From Amia ocellicauda (taxonomy: Eukaryota > Chordata > Actinopteri > Amiiformes > Amiidae), in assembly GCF_036373705.1 (NCBI RefSeq), contig NC_089863.1, forward strand, positions 35,415,227 through 35,479,226: a stretch of DNA of 64,000 nucleotides, written 5' to 3'. The position numbers were made by a program, and so were the translations under genes. The notes under the pieces are model-generated. The model worked only from the letters and a program-made list of their open reading frames with translations, made no database searches and had not been told where the DNA came from. How positions within the stretch are numbered: position 1 is the stretch's first letter; each line of letters begins with the position of its first letter. Of this stretch, positions 32,890 through 43,669 are shown in pieces.

Positions 32890-35460
32890 TTAATTGGATT
32901 CCAACTTTCTGCTAAGGAACAACACCGGGTGTTCATGATCACCCATTCTTTGGGACAAAACCACTCCGATCCCCACCTCAGAGGCGTCCGTCTGGACTAT
33001 AAATTCTTTCTGAAAGTCTGGTACCATTAAAACGGGGTTGCGGCAGAGCGCCTCCTGTAGGCTCCGGAAAGCCCGGTTTGCTGTATCACCCCATCTAACC
33101 ATATTGGGTTCTGTAGCCTTAGTCATATCAGTCAGAGGGGCCGCTAAGGTAGCATAGTTGGGAATAAACCTCCGGTAATACCCAGTTAACCCTAAAAATG
33201 CCCTAACCTGCTTTTTATTGACAGGCCTAGGCCAAGAGTTTATGGCTTCAACCTTGGATATTTGGGGTTTCACCATACCCCTCCCTACTGTATAGCCCAA
33301 GTATTTGGCCTCTTCCAACCCCAAATTGCATTTGGTTGGATTAGCCATCAGGCCTGCTGCATGTATTGAATCCAATACCGCTTGGAGCTGAGACAAATGT
33401 GATTCCCAATCTGGACTGTGAATGACCACATCATCTAAATATGCTGCCGCATACGTCCTGTGTGGTCTAAGTATGTGGTCCATCAACCTTTGAAAGGTGG
33501 CAGGAGCACCATGCAGGCCAAAGGGCATCACTGTGTAGTGAAACAGACCATCTGGGGTTGCAAAGGCTGTTTTTTCTTTGGCACCCGGGGTCAAGGGAAT
33601 CTGCCAGTAGCCCTTGGCTAAGTCAATAGTTGAAATATAGCGAGCATTCCCAATATTCTCTAACAATTCATCTACTCGGGGCATTGGGTATGCATCAAAC
33701 TTTGAAATTTCATTAACCTTTCTAAAATCATTACAGAATCTCCAGGAGCCATCAGGTTTGGAAACCATGACTATAGGGCTGGACCACTCACTGTGGGATT
33801 CTTCAATAACCCCTGCCTCCAGCATTTCCTTAACCTCATTTCTAATAGTGTTCCTGCGAGCTTCTGGTACCCTGTAAGGCCTCATATTTACCTTCTTTCC
33901 TGGGAGAGACACAATGTTGTGAGAGACTAAATGGGTACGCCCCGGTATGCCTGAGAAAACTTCCCTATTACGTATTATCAAGTCGTTCACCTCCTTCAAC
34001 TGGTCAGGTGACAAGGCAGCTGCAATATTCACCTTCGGTGTCCCTAGTGGCTGAGGGGGGTAAGTCAACATCAACACTTCCCTGTCCTTCCAGGCTTTTA
34101 TTAAGTTGACATGATATATTTGTTCTGGGGGTCGGCGGCCGGGTTGCTGAACCTTATAGTTCACTTCCCGTATTCGCTCTATAATCTCATAAGGTCCCAT
34201 CCACGTAGCCAGAAATTTACATTCTACAGTGGGAACCAACACCAACACCCTATCACCAGGCTGGAACACCCTCAGTGTAGCCTGACGATTATAGGCGAAT
34301 TGTTGGTGTTCCTGTGCCTGCCTTAGGTGCTCTCTCACAATGGGAGTGACTGTGGCTATTCTCTCTTGCATAGCATTGATGTGCTCGACTACACTCCGGA
34401 AAGGAGTGGACTCGTGTTCCCACGTTTCACGGGCTATGTCTAATATCCCCCTGGGGTGCCTCCCATATAACAGTTCAAAAGGCGAAAAGCCCAGGGAAGC
34501 CTGTGGGACTTCCCTAATGGCAGACATCAAGTAGGGCAGCATGAATTCCCAATTTTTCCCATCCTTATCGATTACCTTTCTTAGCATGGACTTCAGGGTC
34601 CTATTAAATCTCTCAACCAACCCATCTGTTTGTGGGTGGTAGACTGATGTTCTCAACTGCTTAACCTGCAACAATTTACACAGATCGGTCATAACCTTAG
34701 ACATAAAGGGTGTGCCCTGATCTGTTAATATCTCCCTCGGTATCCCCACCCTACTACACATCAACATTAGCTCTTTTGCAATACCTTTTGAAGCCATGGT
34801 CCGCAGTGGAATGGCTTCTGGGTACCTGGTGGCATAATCCAAAATAACCAGTATATACTGATGCCCTCTGGCTGATTTCGGGAGAGGTCCCACCACATCC
34901 ATAGCTATCCTAGCAAAGGGGGTCTCTATGATGGGCAAAGGGACCAGTGGGCTTCTGAAGGCTGGTTTAGGAGCATGTAGTTGACATTCAGGACATGAGC
35001 TACAATGTTCTGTCACGTCTGCATGTACGCCTGGCCAGTAAAACCTCCTCAGGAGTCTATCCTTGGTTTTGTCCATCCCCAGATGTCCCCCCAGGATATG
35101 CCCATGTGCCAGATTGAGAACTGTTCGTCTGAATGGGGTGGGAACTAGCAATTGCTCCACAATGTCCACCCCTATCTTATTTACACGGTACAATAGGTCA
35201 TTTTTTACCATAAAATAAGGATAAGCTGTTGGCGGGTTTGCAGTAGTCATAGGGGTCCCATTTACTACCTTCACATTTTCTTTAGCATAGTGTAGAGTGA
35301 GATCTCGCACCTGTGCGCTGCCAAAATCAGTGGGGAGTCCCTCTAACACTAACACTTCTACATTGTCAGCTTCAGGGGTCTCTATGAATGGATTCTCACC
35401 CACCCTGCTAGTGCTGGGTTCCTCACCCTCCATAGGGTCATCTACGTCACTACATTCCAA
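32890..35460 (-). CDS. Gypsy Pol: integrase, reverse transcriptase, RNase H start (fossil)
   Basis: An 856-codon frame. Residues of about 120-160 form the H-H-C-C zinc finger (HILGGHLGMDKTKDR... CSSCPEC). About 180-340 form the DDE integrase core (MDVVGPL, LTDQGTPF, VERFNRTLKSML). A linker with a QPGDRVLVL stretch follows. About 550-720 form the RT (WSSPIVMVSKPDGSWRF, STIDLAKGYWQIPL, AYLDDVVIH). The end is the RNase H start (FIVQTDASEVGIGVVLS). More RNase H sequence with its DHAPLTW motif lies at 32,413-32,880. The integrase-first order defines the Gmr1-like group. The element is treated as a fossil. Confidence 0.85.
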   Translation of the reverse strand: MECSDVDDPMEGEEPSTSRVGENPFIETPEADNVEVLVLEGLPTDFGSAQVRDLTLHYAKENVKVVNGTPMTTANPPTAYPYFMVKNDLLYRVNKIGVDIVEQLLVPTPFRRTVLNLAHGHILGGHLGMDKTKDRLLRRFYWPGVHADVTEHCSSCPECQLHAPKPAFRSPLVPLPIIETPFARIAMDVVGPLPKSARGHQYILVILDYATRYPEAIPLRTMASKGIAKELMLMCSRVGIPREILTDQGTPFMSKVMTDLCKLLQVKQLRTSVYHPQTDGLVERFNRTLKSMLRKVIDKDGKNWEFMLPYLMSAIREVPQASLGFSPFELLYGRHPRGILDIARETWEHESTPFRSVVEHINAMQERIATVTPIVREHLRQAQEHQQFAYNRQATLRVFQPGDRVLVLVPTVECKFLATWMGPYEIIERIREVNYKVQQPGRRPPEQIYHVNLIKAWKDREVLMLTYPPQPLGTPKVNIAAALSPDQLKEVNDLIIRNREVFSGIPGRTHLVSHNIVSLPGKKVNMRPYRVPEARRNTIRNEVKEMLEAGVIEESHSEWSSPIVMVSKPDGSWRFCNDFRKVNEISKFDAYPMPRVDELLENIGNARYISTIDLAKGYWQIPLTPGAKEKTAFATPDGLFHYTVMPFGLHGAPATFQRLMDHILRPHRTYAAAYLDDVVIHSPDWESHLSQLQAVLDSIHAAGLMANPTKCNLGLEEAKYLGYTVGRGMVKPQISKVEAINSWPRPVNKKQVRAFLGLTGYYRRFIPNYATLAAPLTDMTKATEPNMVRWGDTANRAFRSLQEALCRNPVLMVPDFQKEFIVQTDASEVGIGVVLSQRMGDHEHPVLFLSRKLESN

Positions 35461-35475
35461 CCCTATGTTTTCAGT

Positions 35476-36177
35476 TTAATTTTCCCCAACCAAAACCTTC
35501 ACTGTCGACTCAACTGGGACCAGGTCTACTTTTAGCTCTAGTTGTGGGATCGAGGCAACTTCTGGCTTACAGTTTTCAGTGTGCATTTCCAATTTACTAT
35601 GTTTTCTATCTAGTTTTCCAAAATTAGGAAAATATCGTCCCAGTATCACATCATATGGCATGTTGGGTACCACACCGACTTCGTAATCTAGTTTCCCGGC
35701 CTCTGTCTGTATGTTTACAAGGGCTGTGGGATAGGGGCGTGTGTCACCATGTGTGCATGTGATACTGAGCTCCTGATGTCTATCCAGCTTGTTGGTCGCT
35801 ACTAATTTTTCTGTGACCAGTGTAACCATACTGCCAGAGTCGAGTAGAGCAGCCACTTCTTTCTCATCGACTATCACTGTACACATGTGTTTTGGATTAG
35901 GTACTCCGCCTATGAAAACATCCGTCCCAACAGGGCAGGCATAAAATACCGGTTTCTCTTTCCCCATATCACACACATTACATTGCATTGGTTCCTCTCT
36001 ACCTGGGCAGTGGGCCGCAATATGTCCTACTTTGTCACAATTGTAGCAGACAATTGGTTGTGATGGTGACCCCCTATAACCCTTAGTCTCGGCTTTAGGC
36101 CCCACCTTTGCCCCCCCCAGTCTTGCTCTTTTCTTCCAACCCAGCGCGTCATGTTTCCCAGAGTACTTTGGAACCAT
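35476..36177 (-). CDS. Gypsy nucleocapsid-protease frame (fossil)
   Basis: A 233-codon frame with a CCHC zinc knuckle (CYNCDKVGHIAAHCPG, about residues 44-57). An aspartic protease domain follows (AALLDSGSMVTLV, about residues 110-122, then VILGRYFPNF). The knuckle binds RNA and the protease matures Gag and Pol in the family. It follows gag directly and precedes pol. Confidence 0.85.
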   Translation of the reverse strand: MVPKYSGKHDALGWKKRARLGGAKVGPKAETKGYRGSPSQPIVCYNCDKVGHIAAHCPGREEPMQCNVCDMGKEKPVFYACPVGTDVFIGGVPNPKHMCTVIVDEKEVAALLDSGSMVTLVTEKLVATNKLDRHQELSITCTHGDTRPYPTALVNIQTEAGKLDYEVGVVPNMPYDVILGRYFPNFGKLDRKHSKLEMHTENCKPEVASIPQLELKVDLVPVESTVKVLVGEN

Positions 36178-36198
36178 CTTACCCGGTCCGCTGGTTCG

Positions 36199-36916
36199 TC
36201 ATGGCCTGGGGAACGAGTTTTTAACCTCCGGTACATGCTCTGCTGCTCCGGCTGTATAGAACCGCTCTACAATGGCCACCAAGGTGTCAGCGGACAGCAC
36301 CTCATTCTGGCCAACCCAGCGTCGAACGTCCTTGGGCAAACAGCGTTGGTAGTTGTCAAGGACTATGGCCTCCACCACCTCGGCTGATGAATGGACCTCT
36401 GGCTGTAGCCATTTCCTGGCCAGATGGATCAGATCAAACATCTGCGTTCGGATTGGTTGTCCTGGTTGGTAGGCCCACTGCTGAAACCGATGTGCCCTCA
36501 CTGCGGTGGTCACGCCCAATCGGGTCATTATCTCCGCTTTCAATTTATCATAGTCCTGGGCGTCCTTCAGCTCCAGATCAAAGTACGCTTTCTGTGCATC
36601 CCCTGCCAGATAAGGTGCCACAAGCCCTGCCCAGGAATCTTTTGGCCATCCCTCTCTCCGCTGTCCTCTCAAAGGTCATAAGGAAGGCCTCAACATCGTC
36701 CTGTTTTGTCATTTTCTGCAGAAAGTGATTGGTGCGGGGAGTGGAATGGGTTGCAGCCCCCTGTGGCCCAATCCTGGTTGCAAGTGCTTCAACACTCTCT
36801 TTCAGCTCTTTAGTCACCTTTTCCTGCTCTTCTCTAAACATTTTATTTGTATCATGCTGGACCTGCAGTGCTTCCTGATGCATCCGCATAGCATCCTGGT
36901 GAGCCACCTGCTGCAC
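36199..36916 (-). pseudogene. Gypsy gag (fossil)
   Basis: Minus-strand sequence with a coiled N-terminal part (HQEALQVQHDTNKMFREEQ) and a capsid-like part (YDKLKAEIMTRLGV, and VLDNYQRCLPKDVRRWVG, a SCAN-like helical region typical of vertebrate gypsy-type Gag). The same sequence recurs at 62,083-62,800. Confidence 0.75.
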
Positions 36917-37027
36917 CCTGGTCGCTTCCTGTTGGGCTATTACAGCCTGTAGTTTTTTTTTTTTGGATAAAAAAATTCACTCAGCCAGTCTGGGTTTCAT
37001 GAGGTGCTGCCCGCATTCTACACCAAA

Positions 37028-37517
37028 TGTGACAAAACGCCTTGGCTGTACACATGTGCGGGTCTTCTCTGTGATCTTCTTAGGAGTAAAAACCAGTCAT
37101 GACCCAGGGAGGAGGTTGCAAATACAGGGCTGTGCCTGTATGTTTACTTCAAACAAAACAAATCTGAAAACAAAACCTAACTCACACTGGAGTTGTAACT
37201 AATCTTACATAATCATTCTATTTTAAACAAAGTCTGGAATAAATAAGTCTTGGCTTTCTCCTTATGAGCTACCTCTGTTTTCCAGATAACTCACCCTATT
37301 GTCTCTCACTTCTCTCTCTCTCAGGCCCGCCTTATATACCTGGTGAATAATTGAGGAAGTAACACCAAGTGACCACATTAGGTGCTAGAATGGCTGCCTG
37401 AGGGTTTCTGGGGAGTGTAGTTGCCTAGGGTCGGTATTCTACCCTAGAGTACACACCTTGCAGCAGACCTGGCCTGACATATCTGCCATGTATGACCCTG
37501 CCCCTTGGTTTGTCACA
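37028..37517 (-). mobile_element. Gypsy 5' LTR
   Basis: 490 bp starting TGTGACAAACC (37,517) and ending CGTTTTGTCACA (37,028) on the minus strand. It matches base for base in layout the LTR at 61,482-61,971. A TATATAAGGCGGG promoter box is present. The sequence just inside, TGGTGTAGAATGCGGG, may be a primer binding site (vaguely tRNA-Leu-like, tentative). Confidence 0.85.
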
Positions 37518-38139
37518 ATACATACATACATACATATACACGGAAAATAAATAATAGAATTATGAATCACAATAAGATGTAATGAAGTACAGAAAAAGAA
37601 AATGTAATAAAATGTGATCTTTAATACATACAAATAAAGAAAAGAGGTATACCATTTCCAGATTCCTTTTTTGAAATACAATGACATGCATTACAAACGA
37701 GTATTTACATTATATTTACAGCCGGTGCTCGTGTGTCACTGTGTCCCTCAGGCTGTGGTTGGCGCTGACATATTGGGCAGAATGTGTCCCTTATTTTGGG
37801 CTAAAGCTTTCTGTGGAGGGGAACGTGGATCAGTTTGTACCATTTTTGGGAGGATCTGCCTTGTTGGGGCGGAGCTGTGATCCAGGTGAACAGCAGATCG
37901 GGCATAGGTGGGCATGTGGGCAGAGGAGTAGGAAGGCCGGTCAAGCAAATAAGCTTGCTAAGGTACACAGCAGCAGCAAGCAGCCCCCCCATCCAGCCAG
38001 CCAGCCAGTCTGGCTGGCAGTGACTGAGTGGTTGACAGACGGCAAGCAACGGAATGTTCATGCTCTGTGATGTCATAGCAGTCAGCTGAGAGAGGCTTGT
38101 GATGTCATCGCTGAGCTGGCTGGCTGGCTGGCTGGCTGG

Positions 38140-38140
<1 letters not shown>
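37518..38140 (-). mobile_element. LTE copy 3 (short form)
   Basis: Minus-strand LTE with the head near 38,135 and the 3' UTR near 37,540. It lacks about 98 bp of the LINE-derived part (CTG at each edge), a difference shared only with copy 5. Its tail microsatellite is interrupted by the gypsy LTR. Confidence 0.65.
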
Positions 38141-38180
<40 letters not shown>

Positions 38181-38195
38181 TGTTTGTGTTTGTCA

Positions 38196-38256
<61 letters not shown>

Positions 38257-38313
38257 TCAATTCAATTCATTTGTATTGTCAAAGCAATTGGACATACATA
38301 CATACATACATAC
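38141..38313. repeat. (TG)n, (TC)n and LINE tail
   Basis: Long TG run, TCTG run, TC run, then the complement of the tail (about 38,255-38,295) and CATA units. Confidence 0.85.
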
Positions 38314-38583
38314 ATGCTAGAAAATCATTACTATGTTATCTTAAAGGCTAACTAAGCAGAACATATTTCATTATAGAACAGAGTTCATAGATCTACACAT
38401 GGTTTTAAGGAACAGGCACGTAGGTCATACCGTTTGACATTGTCTCCAAGGTTCTCATCGTAAATAACAAACAGAAATCAAACTACCTTATGGCCTCCTG
38501 ACCTTCTAGCTTGACCTTATCTTTCTTAAGTATACAAGAGAGAAAAACAGGTTTGAGAAAATCATTTCTAACTTTCCTTCCAT
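38314..38583 (-). mobile_element. LTR-B U3 fragment
   Basis: Minus-strand match to the first 270 bp of LTR-B, flanked by CATA repeats on both sides. Confidence 0.75.
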
Positions 38584-39295
38584 ACAATAATACATACATA
38601 CATACATACGGAAAATAAATAATAGAATTATGAATCTCAATATAATGTAATGAAGTACAGAAAAAGAAAATGTAATAAAATGTGATCTTTAATACATTCA
38701 AATAAAGAAAATAGGTTTACTATTTCCTGATTCCTTTTTTGAAATACAATGACATGCATAACAAACAAGTATTTACATTATATTTACAGCCGGTGCTCGT
38801 GTGTCACTGTGTCCCTCAGGCTGTGGTAGGCGCTGACATATTGGGCAGCCAGGGTGGCTGTGTGTCCCTCCCCCAGGAGGACTGGTGTTTTTCTTTTTTC
38901 TCAGTTTTGTCACAGGTTGGGTGGGCATCCATTATGTTGTTACAGAATTTGTCCCTTATTTTGGGCTAAAGCTTTCCGTGGAGGGGAACGTGGATCAGTT
39001 TGTACCATTTTTGGGAGAATCTGCCTTGTTGGGGCGGAGCTGTGACCAGGTGAACAGCAGATCGGGCATAGGTGGGCATGTGGGCAGAGGAGTTGGAAGG
39101 CCGGTCAAGCAAATAAGCTTGCTAAGGTACGCAGCAGCAGCAAGCATCCCCCACATCCAGCCAGCCAGCCAGTCTGGCTGGCAGTGACTGAGTGGTTGTC
39201 AGACGGCAAGCAACGGAATGTACGTGCTCTGTGATGTCATAGCAGTCAGCTGAGAGAGGCTCGTGATGTCATCGCTGAGCTGGCTGGCTGGCTGG

Positions 39296-39298
<3 letters not shown>
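38584..39298 (-). mobile_element. LTE copy 4 (long form)
   Basis: Nearly identical to copy 2 from the 3' UTR (38,605) to the head (39,295). The tail proper is replaced by CATA repeats adjoining the LTR-B fragment. Confidence 0.65.
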
Positions 39299-39327
<29 letters not shown>

Positions 39328-39427
39328 CTATGTCTGTCTGTTTTTCTGTTTGTCAGTCTGTCTGTCTGTCTCTCTCTCTCTCCCTCTCAATTCTATTCAT
39401 TTGTATTGTCAAAGCAATTGGACATAC

Positions 39428-39514
<87 letters not shown>
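39299..39514. repeat. (TG)n, (TC)n, LINE tail and long (TA)n
   Basis: The tail complement lies at about 39,390-39,430. A CATA run and then about 75 bp of TA repeats lead to the start of the next element. Confidence 0.9.
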
Positions 39515-39518
<4 letters not shown>

Positions 39519-41321
39519 GCGTAAGGTACACTTTTAAATTTCAATTAAAGAAGTGAATTCATAGTATCACCTTATCACGAATCCTGGAGTCTTGTAGAAC
39601 TCAATTTCTGTAATAATTGGACGCAGACACCAATTCCAAAGATATAAATTGTCAAATTTATTTAAAAACAAAGACTAAATGTAGCACTACACTAATTATA
39701 CAAAAGGGAAAAACTAATTAAAATTCAACTCTAGATCAACAAATCAAAGACAAATCACTTCCGTGACCAAATCAAAGACCATGGGATCGCATATGATAAC
39801 ACACAAATCATTAAACAAAAAAGGTTATAAACACATTGACTACAATACCGGTTAGTAAGACGAAGGTGAGTCTCTCATTAGTATTGTTAGTCAGACATTC
39901 AATAACTACGCAGGTTAGTATTTATGTCAGGTAACTTCTCGTTATATATATATCAGTCTCATTTACGTTTAGGTGCCGAGAAAGATCCTATTTGTTACCA
40001 CAATTTCCCTTAACTGATTATTATTCAATGATTAAGGATAGGCAGGGCCACCAATAATCTAATGTCTATTAACTTGTGTCAATTTCAGACTAAACAGTTA
40101 AACAGGAATGAGAAGATATTTCTCGGCGTTGACAGATTTTATTTCTAAAATTATCAACAAAACAGTTTAATGCAACACACATTTATATTTAAGAAAACTA
40201 AATGATATTACACATTCTAGAGTTATGAATCACAGATTAACATTTGTAATTGATTTCTCAAATGTCATGAATCACAAACTCCAAACTGTTAAACTTATGT
40301 GAACTTCGTCGCAGAGAGGCCTCTCTGGCTTCGGGCTCAGATAACAGCACACGGCACGAGGTCCGTGTGGTTTGGAACAAAGGCAGTCCGGTTCGGCTTT
40401 GTCCAAGAACTTCCACTCAGTCGATGCACCTGGAAGTTGGGGTTTCGCGAATGTAGAGTCTTTTCCAAACAGATTTTCCATTGGTTTGAAGGCTCCAAGG
40501 TTGTGCACAAAATCTTCTTTGTAAGCAGGGTTCCACCGTAGTTACTTGAAGACGAAGTCTTTGAGGAAAGCAGGGCCCTGTTTGTTCCAAGGGTCAAGTT
40601 TCTTAAGACTCAAATAGCTATTTAAGTGACTGACACTTTCGTATTCAGTCGACTTAGTCAATTGTCCAGCTGTAAAACTCCACTGATCAGGTGGGTCTGT
40701 AATGTTATTTATTTAATAAAGTCCTTTAAAATAATTCTTCGCTCAATCTCCTTCTCCCAGTTTAACTCTTCTGTTGCCGGCAAAGACTTGGTTGGTTTCT
40801 GATTCCGGTTCTGGCAACAGAGCTACAGGTTGAGCTGTGGCAGCGAGTTTCTGGTTCAGGTGAGAGAGAGAGAGAGAGAAAGACTGTCCGCTGTTCCTTA
40901 TAGTCTGTCAGATCAGTAGGTGATTGGTCCCTGAGTTCTTGAGATTGGATTTCGGTTTCAGCCCCCAGTGTCCTATTGGAGGGAGGCTTTATTTATGACT
41001 GATGTCAATCCATGCCATCTTTTGGAAATGCCGGTTGGCCTGGGTTCGTAGCTCTATGTCGGGATTTCGGCTCTCATCCACTTCAAAGAGTTTTTATCAC
41101 CTACAGGCCCCTTTCTCCAGACATCTCATAGCAGAATTCCAAACTATTTGGCCTCTTCTCGGTGCCATCCTCCCCAAAACTGTCACTTTGATGCAAACCA
41201 GTTCCAAGCTGATGAGCTAAGGAAATCTGATAACTTTGGGGGGGGAGAGGTCTTCTTTAGAACAGTGCTTCAGCTCAGAGCCCAAATGCTCTTATCCAAA
41301 TACACCCAACATAACGCTACA
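39515..41321. mobile_element. 1.8 kb LTR-like element with TGTAGCGT...ACGCTACA ends
   Basis: The ends TGTAGCGTAAGGT and ACATAACGCTACA are imperfect inverted repeats with TG...CA termini. The element sits in a TA/TATG tract, so a target duplication cannot be told from the repeat. No coding frame was recognised, and AATAAA occurs near 40,705. Part of it (40,545-40,890) is repeated at 17,277-17,625. A long solo LTR is the best guess. A non-autonomous DNA transposon is the alternative. Confidence 0.5.
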
Positions 41322-41344
41322 TATGTATGTATGTATGTATATAT

Positions 41345-41612
41345 GTGTAGAAGGAAAATTAGAAATTATTTTCTTACACCTGTTTTTCTCTCTTGTATAC
41401 TTAAGAAAGATACGGTCAAGCTAGAAGGTCAGCCCAGAAGATAGTTTGATTTCAATTTGTTATTTACGATGAGAACCTTGGAGACAATGTCAAACGGTAT
41501 GACCTACGTGCCTGTTCCCTAAAACCATGTGTTGACCTATGAACTCTGTTCTATAATGATATATGTTCTGCTTAGTTAGCCTTTAAGATAACATAGTAAT
41601 GACTTTCTAGCA
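41345..41612 (+). mobile_element. LTR-B U3 fragment
   Basis: Plus-strand match to the first part of LTR-B, starting TGTAGAAGGAAAA and ending GACTTTCTAGC. TATG repeats are on both sides. Confidence 0.7.
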
Positions 41613-41630
41613 TGTATGGATGTATGTATG

Positions 41631-41679
<49 letters not shown>

Positions 41680-41720
41680 GTCCAATTGCTTTGACAATAC
41701 AAATGAATTGAATTGAGAGG

Positions 41721-41779
<59 letters not shown>

Positions 41780-41889
41780 CTCAGCGATGACATCACGAGC
41801 CTCTCTCAGCTGACTGCTATGACATCACAGAGCACGTACATTCCGTTGCTTCTCGTCTGTCAACCACTCAGTCACTGCTAGCCAGACTG
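41613..41889 (+). mobile_element. (TA)n, LINE tail, GA run and LTE head (truncated)
   Basis: TATG and TA repeats, the tail GTCCAATTGCTTTGACAATA (about 41,680), a GA/GACA run, then about 118 bp of LTE head (CTCAGCGATGACATCACGAG onward). The head stops at about 41,889, where 5S spacer sequence begins. Confidence 0.7.
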
Positions 41890-41982
41890 TCCCTAAGACA
41901 AAGTGTACAATACTTCAATTATATCTCCTCCAGACAGAAAGAGAGTATTAAGAGCTACGATGAAGTTACCCAGGAGACGAAA

Positions 41983-42102
41983 AAGCTTGCAGCACCTGGT
42001 ATTTCCAGGAGGTCTCCCATCCAAGTACTGACCAGGCCCTGCCCCGTTTAGTTTCCGAGATCTGACGAGATCGGGCGCGTTAAGGACGGTGTGGCAGCAA
42101 GC
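41983..42102 (-). rRNA. rna5s: 5S rRNA gene 1
   Basis: Gene-sense GCTTGCTGCCACACC start and GCAAGCTT end, followed by T5. The A box has a change (AAACTAAACGG). The first unit of the array has its own spacer variant. Confidence 0.75.
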
Positions 42103-42317
42103 CAAGAGGCCTGGCTGCATGATGTCTCTTAAAGGCTGGCGGGTATTGACGGAACTTCCAGCAGAAAAAAAAAGAAAAATGAAAAATGGAGGGAAAAATA
42201 TCAGTGCAGCAAAGGGTGTTGAAAGTAGCCGGGTACGTGTACAATTCTTCAATTATATCTCCTCCAGACAGAAAGAGAGTATTAAGAGCTACGATGAAGT
42301 TACCCAGGAAACGTTAA

Positions 42318-42437
42318 AAGCTTGCAGCACCTGGTATTTCTAGGAGGTCTCCCATCCAAGTACTGACCAGGCCCTGCCCCGTTTAGCTACCGAGATCTGA
42401 CGAGATCGGGCGCATTCAGGACAGTGTGGCCACAAGC
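42318..42437 (-). rRNA. rna5s: 5S rRNA gene 2
   Basis: Class d-like, starting GCTTGTGGCC. Box C (TACTTGGATGGGAGACC) is intact. One change lies beside the A box (GGTAGC). T4 terminator. Confidence 0.8.
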
Positions 42438-42657
42438 CGAGAGGCCTGGCAGCATGATGTCTCTTAAAGGTTGGCGGGTATTGATGAAACTTCCAGCAAA
42501 AAAAAAAAAAAAAAAAAAAAGAAAAATGGATGGAAAAATATCAGTGCAGCAAAGGGTGTTGACAGTAGCTGGGTACGTGTACAATACTTAAATTATATCT
42601 CCTCCAGACAGAAAGAGAGTATTAAGAGCTACGATGAAGTTACCCAGGAGACGTAAG

Positions 42658-42777
42658 AAGCTTGCAGCACCTGGTATTTCCTGGATGTCACACATCCAAA
42701 TAATGACCAGGCCCTGCCACGTTTTGCTTCTAAGATCTGACAAGATCGGGCGCATTCAGGACGGTGTGGCCGCAAGC
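42658..42777 (-). pseudogene. rna5s: 5S rRNA gene 3, degraded
   Basis: It has several changes, including box C (CATTATTTGGATGTG) and the A box (AAGCAAAACG). The terminator is broken (TTCTT). It is probably not transcribed. Confidence 0.8.
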
Positions 42778-42991
42778 CAAGAGGCCTGGCTGCATGATGT
42801 CTCTTAAAGGCTGGCGGGTATTGACGAACTTCCAGAAAAAATAAAAAAGTAAAAGAAAAATGGAGGGAAAAATATCAGTGCAGCAAAGGGAGTTGAAAGT
42901 ATTCGGGTACTTGTACAATTCTTCAAATTTATCTCCTCCAGACAGAAAGAGAGTATTAAGAGCTACGATGAAGTTACCCAGGAGACGTAAA

Positions 42992-43111
42992 AAGCTTGCA
43001 GCACCTGGTATTTCCAGGAGGTCACCCATCCAAGTACTGACCAGGCCCTGTCCCGTTTAGCTTTTGAGATCTGATGAGATCGGGCGCGTTCAGGACGGTG
43101 TGGCTGCAAGC
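42992..43111 (-). rRNA. rna5s: 5S rRNA gene 4
   Basis: It starts GCTTGCAGCC and has GATCTCATCAGATCTCAAAAGC before the A box in place of the usual CGGAAGC. Box C is intact and a T5 terminator follows. Confidence 0.75.
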
Positions 43112-43329
43112 CAAGAAGTCTGGCTGCATGATGTCTCTTAAAGGCTGGAGGGTATTGACGGAACTTCCAGCAAAAAAAAAAAAAAAAAAAATGGAAAATG
43201 GAGGGAAAAATATCAGTGCAGCAAAGGCTGTTGAAAGTAGCCGGGTACGTGTACAATACTTCAATTATATCTCCTCCAGACAGATAGAGAGTATTAAGAG
43301 CTACGATGAAGTTTCCCAGGAGACGTAAA

Positions 43330-43449
43330 ATGCTTGCAGCACCAGGTATTTCCAGGAGGTCTCCCATCCAAGTACTGACGAGGCCCTGCCTCGTTTAGCT
43401 TCCGAGATCTGACGAGATCGGGCGTGTTCAGGACGGTGTGGCCACAAGC
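43330..43449 (-). rRNA. rna5s: 5S rRNA gene 5 (class a)
   Basis: Class a ends GCAAGCAT instead of GCAAGCTT and has GGCCTCGTCAGTAC before an intact box C. T4 follows. Gene 11 is its copy 2,014 bp away. Confidence 0.75.
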
Positions 43450-43669
43450 CAAGAGGCCGGGTTGCATGATGTCTCTTAAAGGCTGGCGGGTATTGACAGA
43501 ACTTCCAGCAAAAAATAAAAAATAAATAAATAGAAAAATGGAGGGAAAAATATCAGTGCAGGACAGGGTGTTGAAAGTAGCCGGGTACATGTACAATTCT
43601 TCAATTATATCTCCTCCAGACTGAATGAGAGTATTAAGAGCTACGCTGAAGTTACCCAGGAGATGTAAA

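Larger units (their letters stand above)
32408..37517 (-). mobile_element. Ty3/gypsy LTR retrotransposon, Gmr1-like (integrase before RT)
   Basis: On the minus strand the parts are 5' LTR (37,517-37,028), gag (36,916-36,199), a nucleocapsid-protease frame (36,177-35,476), pol (35,460 onward), a polypurine tract (32,600-32,590) and a partial 3' LTR (32,589-32,408). In pol the integrase lies upstream of RT-RNase H, as in Ty1/copia. Gmr1-type gypsy elements of fish and other deuterostomes are known for this order. It looks nearly whole, with about two or three interruptions in the coding part. Near-identity to the copy at 61,482 implies a young age or a recent duplication. Confidence 0.85.

Noticed and set aside
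40272-40597. Frames of 78-86 codons inside the 1.8 kb LTR-like element
   Set aside because: Open on both strands at once, without motifs. Not repeated in the 17.3 kb fragment.
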